Source of the DNA: Gracilaria domingensis
Taxonomy: Eukaryota; Rhodophyta; Florideophyceae; Gracilariales; Gracilariaceae
Direction: 5' to 3'
Assembly (NCBI GenBank): GCA_022539475.1
Contig: VCMS01000369.1
Location: 1-47,532 of the forward strand
Length of the DNA: 47,532 bases
Under the pieces are notes generated by a model. It saw only the letters and a program-made list of their open reading frames with translations, ran no database searches and had not been told where the DNA came from. This document shows positions 42,721-47,532 of the stretch, one piece after another (within the stretch, counting starts at the first letter, position 1; each line of letters begins with the position of its first letter). The translations under genes were made by a program, and so were the position numbers.

Positions 42721-45700
42721 GCAACTCATCGTAACTTTCGATTAGCATCTACGTAATCCAAACTATTTGGGTGAAATGAATCGGCTCAAGCCGTTGACGT
42801 TGTATTCTCGTCTGTGCTTTTATGAAGTCTTCACTACACAGCGGTCGGGCGGTGACGAGCGCTCGTTTTCAAAACTCTGTCCGAGATCACAGCGACATGG
42901 AGGAAGCTGGCCTTGTGGTCGTCTGTGCTGTATTTGATGCGCGAATCTGTTGGAGTGCGACAGAGCTTCAGCCGAATCTAATCTACAGCGAGTATCATGT
43001 AGCCTCACCTGGAGGAGCTGCAACGCTCTGGTCACGTGATCGAGTATCGTCCCGTCCTCTTTGATGAGTCGCGTTGAAAGGCTCATAGAGCAAATTGCCG
43101 AGACAATCGCGGGGAGGTGGTTCGAATCTGGCACGATTTGCTCGCATAGGAGTGGGGAATTCCTACGCGTCAAGCGGACGGCGAAAGGTTGCGTCGATGC
43201 GTTCTGCACATCAGAGCAGTGGTCATGGAACTATATGCTGCAAAGCGCAGTTTTCAGCGGCAGGCGCTGCGGAATGGAGGCTGCAACGCAAGTTGCTTCT
43301 AAAGGCATGGTTCAAGGCCGCTGGCAGATGGTTCAAAGTTGTTCAGCGTCGATGAGTGCATAAGTATTGCAAACAGAAAATTAGCAAGAGCAATCGGGAA
43401 GATTCTCGGGGATCGCGCGTTGCCTCGTCTCTCTCGCTGCAGGGTGTGCGATGGCGCCCTGATCACGGCAGCACATTGCAAGCTCTATACTGCCCTTGCG
43501 CATATATGGGGCGCCGTGAAACAGAGACGACGCAGTAGATGCCAGCAGAACTGGAAAAAGACGCCCTGGAATAAAGTTGCCAAAGTAACTTCAGGCCGGT
43601 TGTTTGTAGCGCAAAGGAGATTGTTGAATATGTGAGAAACGCTATCTGACTCTGGCTCAGTAACCCCCGCGTGAACAAGGAACGCCTGAGCCACGCTAGG
43701 GCGCTCGCGAACGCTCAAAGTGACATTGTCGATGTACAGTACATGTCGCGAAGCTAAAATACGATGTATTGTTAGCGGTGCTTCAAAGTCATATTTGGAG
43801 AAGGACGTATGTTGCATTGAGGCCATGGGTTTTGGCAGATTTCTGGTTCAGCGCATCTTGTGAGTCGTGCGAGGGAGCGTAGCTGTTGTGCACCCCTGCG
43901 TCCTGATCGGATCGAGGAAGAAGATTATGAATTGCCAGCAATTGATGCGGCGAGGAAGGTGCCTGGCTTAAACCCGAGAAGCTTTCATGTACGAGGAAGT
44001 CAGGGACCATTGTCAGAGCTCGTGTCTCCACTCGTCTGATGTAAAGGCTAGCGTACCAAATTGTGTCGCAGATGGTGTGGGAAACTGGGGGTCTGATGCA
44101 GATGCCTGTTTGATGCTTCGAGACAAAGCGCGAAAGTCGCAAAAGCTAGTTGTCAAGAGCAGCGATTCAATGCCTGCAAATCTCAATCACAGGGTGGCAG
44201 TGCGGTTGTGAACTAGAAAACACGTACTTAATTTGCCTGTGGTGTGTTGAAGAACTGATGCAGAAGATTGGACATTCGACTAACTGTACTTCAGAGCGTT
44301 GAGAAGTTGTCGAAGTTTCTCAAACTAACTTGCATTTGGGAAACCTCCCTGAGGCGCACTGATGGCATTGATTAAACGATTAGTAAACTCAGATAACGGC
44401 ATTCACTGAACCAAGTAATAAGTGCTTAAGAAATAGTGGTTATAACAATTTTGATCACATTGTCAACGTTTCGCAAGGATTCTATCGTGCAAGAAGGATG
44501 CTATTGTAGATAGACACGCTAATTGCGATCCAGCAGGTTGGGAACGAAGATTCAGCCTGGGGTCGATCGTAGCAATTAAACTATGCACGGCGTTTTGGCA
44601 TTTTCGATCATCAGTTTAGGCTGGGGCTTTGAAGTTGAAAATAGAGCTTGGCAGTTAGGGGCAAAGAGGTTCGGTCGTAATTGTGTGTTAGTATCGTTAC
44701 CTGGTGACCGTCACGACTATGAATAACTCAAATCGCGCGCCAACTACTTTGAAGCGGTCCTTTTAACTCATTCTAGGATCAAGTAGCTTTGGAAACGCAC
44801 TGAAGCTAGTGTAAATCCCTTTACATTCGTGCGGGTGTCGCGTCGGTAGTTACGTCGTTTGGATGCCCTGTGCTTGAGACCTTGGTGAGCAACCAGAACC
44901 GCAATGTGTTCCATCTTTCATGGGCCGATGCAAGCGCGTTAACTCATCTGACACCCGGTAGTGCATGTGGTGTAAGAAGATAACAAGAAAGCTAATGGTC
45001 TGACTCGGACCGGCGACAACATTCTGATGACTGGATACGAGTGCATCAGGTGACGGCCTTTTCAGGATAATCTGCTTTCCCTCGACGTGCCAATGATGTC
45101 GCCCCAAAGCTGGAGTAAATATATTATCGTGTTAGACTTCGATGGCATTTTCCGCACGGCAACGACATCTTATTGACATGGTATAGCCAACTCTCAAAAG
45201 CGCTTGAATCGAGTACGAACATATAAGGGTACACTTCCGCAGGAACTGCTCGGTGATGCTTCTGATGATCACCAACTCCTGTCATCATCATGCGAATTCA
45301 GAAAATTTATCTCTTCTACTTAAGCGCTACGCCCCGAGTATACAAGGCCTGAAATGGCTAGAAACTCCGAAGCATATTCGACAAGTCACGCTGCAGTAGC
45401 TTAAGGAGGTTTCAATCGCACCAACTGCGCACAGCGCCCTTTTGTTCTTCCATTCATCGCGAATGAGTTTGCGGATGATGTGGGCACACCTCACGAAGCT
45501 TTTCTTCGCATCTCGTGCGAGGCCTTGAGAATGGACGTCATGGAGTTGTACATTTCGGACAGCCTGCAGGTCCGAAGAGCCTGAAGAGCGACGAGTGGTG
45601 TCCTCTTCTGAGTGCAGCGCCGGCAGGGTTCTTAGATCGGTGCGATGCGAGGGCGGAGCAGGAGCGTGTTGTAAGTGCTACACCACTGGAGCTTCTACCA

Positions 45701-46277
45701 TTGAATAGCGCGGCACGTAAGCGCGCGCGAATTATCGGCTCTGCTGCTTGGTTGTTGTTTGTTGATCGCTGTTCGCTGTTGTTGCTGTCACAGACCGTGT
45801 GGTCGGTCCGTAGTTCCGGAACAGAACTGGCTGCCATGTCTGGCTGCTATGTAGTCGGATCGATAAAGTGTGGGCAACCTGCGCGGATTCATGAATGAAA
45901 GACGGCGTTGTGGACCTCGTGGTTGAAAAGAAATGCGTCTCAGCAGGAGTGCGAAGTAGCCAGCACTCAGAGAATGCAGCTTGCACACCCCAACTTGAAG
46001 CAACGTATGCCAGCGTTGTGGGGCGCAGTGGTTCATACGCGACGCCCAATAAGATTCGCATCGAGCGTGTGCGTACACGCGGATCGGGTGTTTTATCTCA
46101 AGCGAGCAGCGCCTCGAAAATTCTCGGTATCACGCGCCATCGTAGTCAGGCGTCCATTGGCTTGTTCCGGTCGACACATAAACGTACATATGGCACATTT
46201 TCGCGTCGATTGATTGGAAAAGTGTCGATAATGAAATGCAAGTCCCCACAATTTATGCGCAATACCCATAGCATAGG
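42721..46277. other. Gene-poor 3.5-kb stretch
   Basis: Only short, overlapping frames without domains. The stretch at 44218-45500 has hardly any open frame and no repeat I can see. The frames at 42820-43209 (minus), 43061-43363 (plus) and 45515-45898 (plus) are unrecognised and may be chance. Confidence 0.45.
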
Positions 46278-46627
46278 CTAACCTGGCGGTCCACAAAAGA
46301 AGAAGTCATTTGTCCCATTGGCCATGGCATATCGCGAATCGCCACGTATACCAACTTCCACGTCGAAGTAGCCGGTTGAAGTTTGCGTATCGGTAGCAAT
46401 GTCGTGTATGAACAGCCTAATGTGACTGTGCTCGCCGACAGAGGAGACACGTACGGCGCGCGGCTGCGCGTGATCATGGTCATAAAGGCGCAGCGAAACC
46501 CGTAGAGACGGGGTACCGCGGCGAAGGCCTGTTTGGGTGCGAAGGAGACGTGCCGTGCTCCGCGCCCCGGTAGAGAAACTGTGAATAGCTGCGGGATCTG
46601 CGTCACCTGATCAGCAGCGACGCGCAA
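46278..46627 (-). pseudogene. Unknown protein C-terminus with one frameshift
   Basis: The minus strand reads a protein-like segment from about 46627 (QIPQLFTVSLPGRGARHVSF) and, after a frame change near 46500, continues as LRLYDHDHAQPRAVRV, HIRLFIHDIATDTQTSTGYF, DVEVGIRGDSRYAMANGTND and FFFCGPPG, ending at TAG 46278-46280. Alternating hydrophobic residues suggest a beta-rich domain. I do not recognise the family. No start codon can be chosen because the upstream frame is interrupted by a stop. It may be the last exon of a gene whose upstream part lies in 46.6-47.0 kb. Confidence 0.45.
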
Positions 46628-47532
46628 CGCGAGCTCTGGCAGCAGCAGTTAGACAGCAGCAAACGCGCGCGTAGACGCGGCGTCGAACGACTGGACTCAG
46701 AGGGAGGGCGACGCGTGAATCGATGTGGCCGCGCGCTGAAAAGTTCTGGGAGCTGGAAGCGAGGTCCGTGAGCGAACGGAGGGCGTGGTTTATCGGCGGC
46801 TATGGCAGGTGCCAGTGATACGGGCAACGGCCCGCGATCTCCAACGCGAGGGTGCACGCGAGTCGATTGCGCGAAGGACCTAGCGCAATTGTACTGCACG
46901 TACACCGCGCCAATAAAATGACTGAAGCGGCGCAAACATGTGCGTCCATTGAAACAGTGTTACTCAACTCAATAAACAATAGGTCGTCGAACAAAACTTT
47001 TAACTGAGCTGTCGTCGGTCACAAGAGACACCATTGTTTACAGGCTCATACATACAACGTATTAACTCATCCATAACCCCTTGAATACAAAACATGAGTT
47101 TCATAAAGTTAACAAGGTATGTCATTGGCCTTACAATGAAATGCAGAAAGTACACAACGATGCAACTTGGCTACACGTAACTGCTGCTTGCAAGAATGCA
47201 GTGGTGGACAACTTGCCAAACATTTTTCCTTTAAGGATACTGTGCATTGCGGCAGATTTGCGGCCAAAACCACCCGCTTAGAGGTGTTACCGTGCTACTC
47301 TTTCGATTTCATTTTTCGATTCAACACCGAGCAACAGTGCACATCTTTTCAACTAATTCTCTTTTGCTTCACACTCTCTACAAACGATCTCTCACACACA
47401 CCATTCGTGCACACCTGCTTGCCAAAGAATACAATTTCCGCTGCCGCTGTCCTGTCTGTCGCTTGTGCGCGCAAGAAGGACAATTATGCTCGCAATCGTT
47501 TGTTTCTTTGTTGCGTTGCAGTTTGTTTGCAC
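46628..47532. other. Right end of the window, no supported gene
   Basis: Short frames only. AATAAA-like words lie at 46911-46916 and 46971-46976. Nothing else is recognisable. Confidence 0.45.

Noticed and set aside
43119..43128. GGTTCGAATC resembling a tRNA B box
   Set aside because: The flanking bases do not form a T-stem, and no acceptor or anticodon stem can be drawn.
1..47532. CRISPR arrays, rRNA genes or bacterial operons
   Set aside because: No regularly spaced repeats, rRNA motifs or ribosome-binding-site-led gene clusters are visible; gene features are eukaryotic.

Overview
The window looks like nuclear DNA of an intron-poor unicellular eukaryote, possibly a red alga or another alga. 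That placement is an inference. The evidence is a PH-AGC kinase, an APC5-like cyclosome subunit, RCC1-like and WDR44-like beta-propellers, an LCB2-type serine palmitoyltransferase, a eukaryotic tRNA-Thr followed by a T-run, GT-AG introns with a CTAAC/TACTAAC branch site, and Ty1/copia, chromodomain Ty3/gypsy and tyrosine-recombinase element remains. Composition varies strongly: about 18.6-24.2 kb is extremely GC-rich, while 6-9 kb, 28-30 kb and 44-45.5 kb are AT-richer and nearly gene-free.

Layout. 0-0.6 kb: 3' end of a Ty1/copia polyprotein. 0.87-1.8 kb (-): intact SAM-dependent methyltransferase. 4.0-6.0 kb (+): TATA box and a secreted Cys-rich repeat protein whose reading frame is broken by stops and frame changes. 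6-13 kb: no gene I can support. 13.5-14.8 kb: a 38-bp minisatellite and GC-rich low-complexity DNA. 15.0-17.8 kb (+): frame-broken WDR44-like WD40 and RCC1-like genes. 18.7-20.3 kb (-): APC5-like gene spread over three frames. 20.3-20.56 kb: shared divergent promoter. 20.56-21.5 kb (+): very-long-chain 3-oxoacyl-CoA reductase-like SDR with a frame change near its start. 21.5-21.78 kb: C-tract leader. 21.8-24.2 kb (+): intact PH-AGC kinase. 24.36 kb: tRNA-Thr(AGT). 24.9-26.5 kb (+): ionotropic glutamate receptor-like channel with two inferred introns. 27.1-27.6 kb (+): small secreted Cys-rich protein. 28.2-30.2 kb: a 55-bp palindrome, a hairpin cluster and a decayed tyrosine recombinase (-). 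31.2-38.8 kb (+): nearly complete Ty3/gypsy chromovirus with a slippery site at the gag stop, one stop in RNase H and a frame-shifted chromodomain tail. 39.6-40.8 kb (-): LCB2 relic. 40.8-47.5 kb: mostly noncoding or decayed DNA, with one conserved-looking broken ORF at 46.3-46.6 kb.

The intact genes (methyltransferase, kinase, receptor-like channel, small Cys-rich protein, tRNA) alternate with genes whose protein-level signal is clear but whose frame is broken. The main question is whether the broken run from 15 to 20.6 kb is true pseudogenes, a decayed duplicate or local indel error. The kinase and gag frames are long and uninterrupted in the same window, which argues against uniformly poor sequence. 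The strongest mechanistic signals are the G_TTA_AAC slippery site between gag and pol, the in-frame 120-nt intron of the receptor-like gene, the 28.2-kb palindrome beside the recombinase remnant, and the decayed secreted Cys-rich array.
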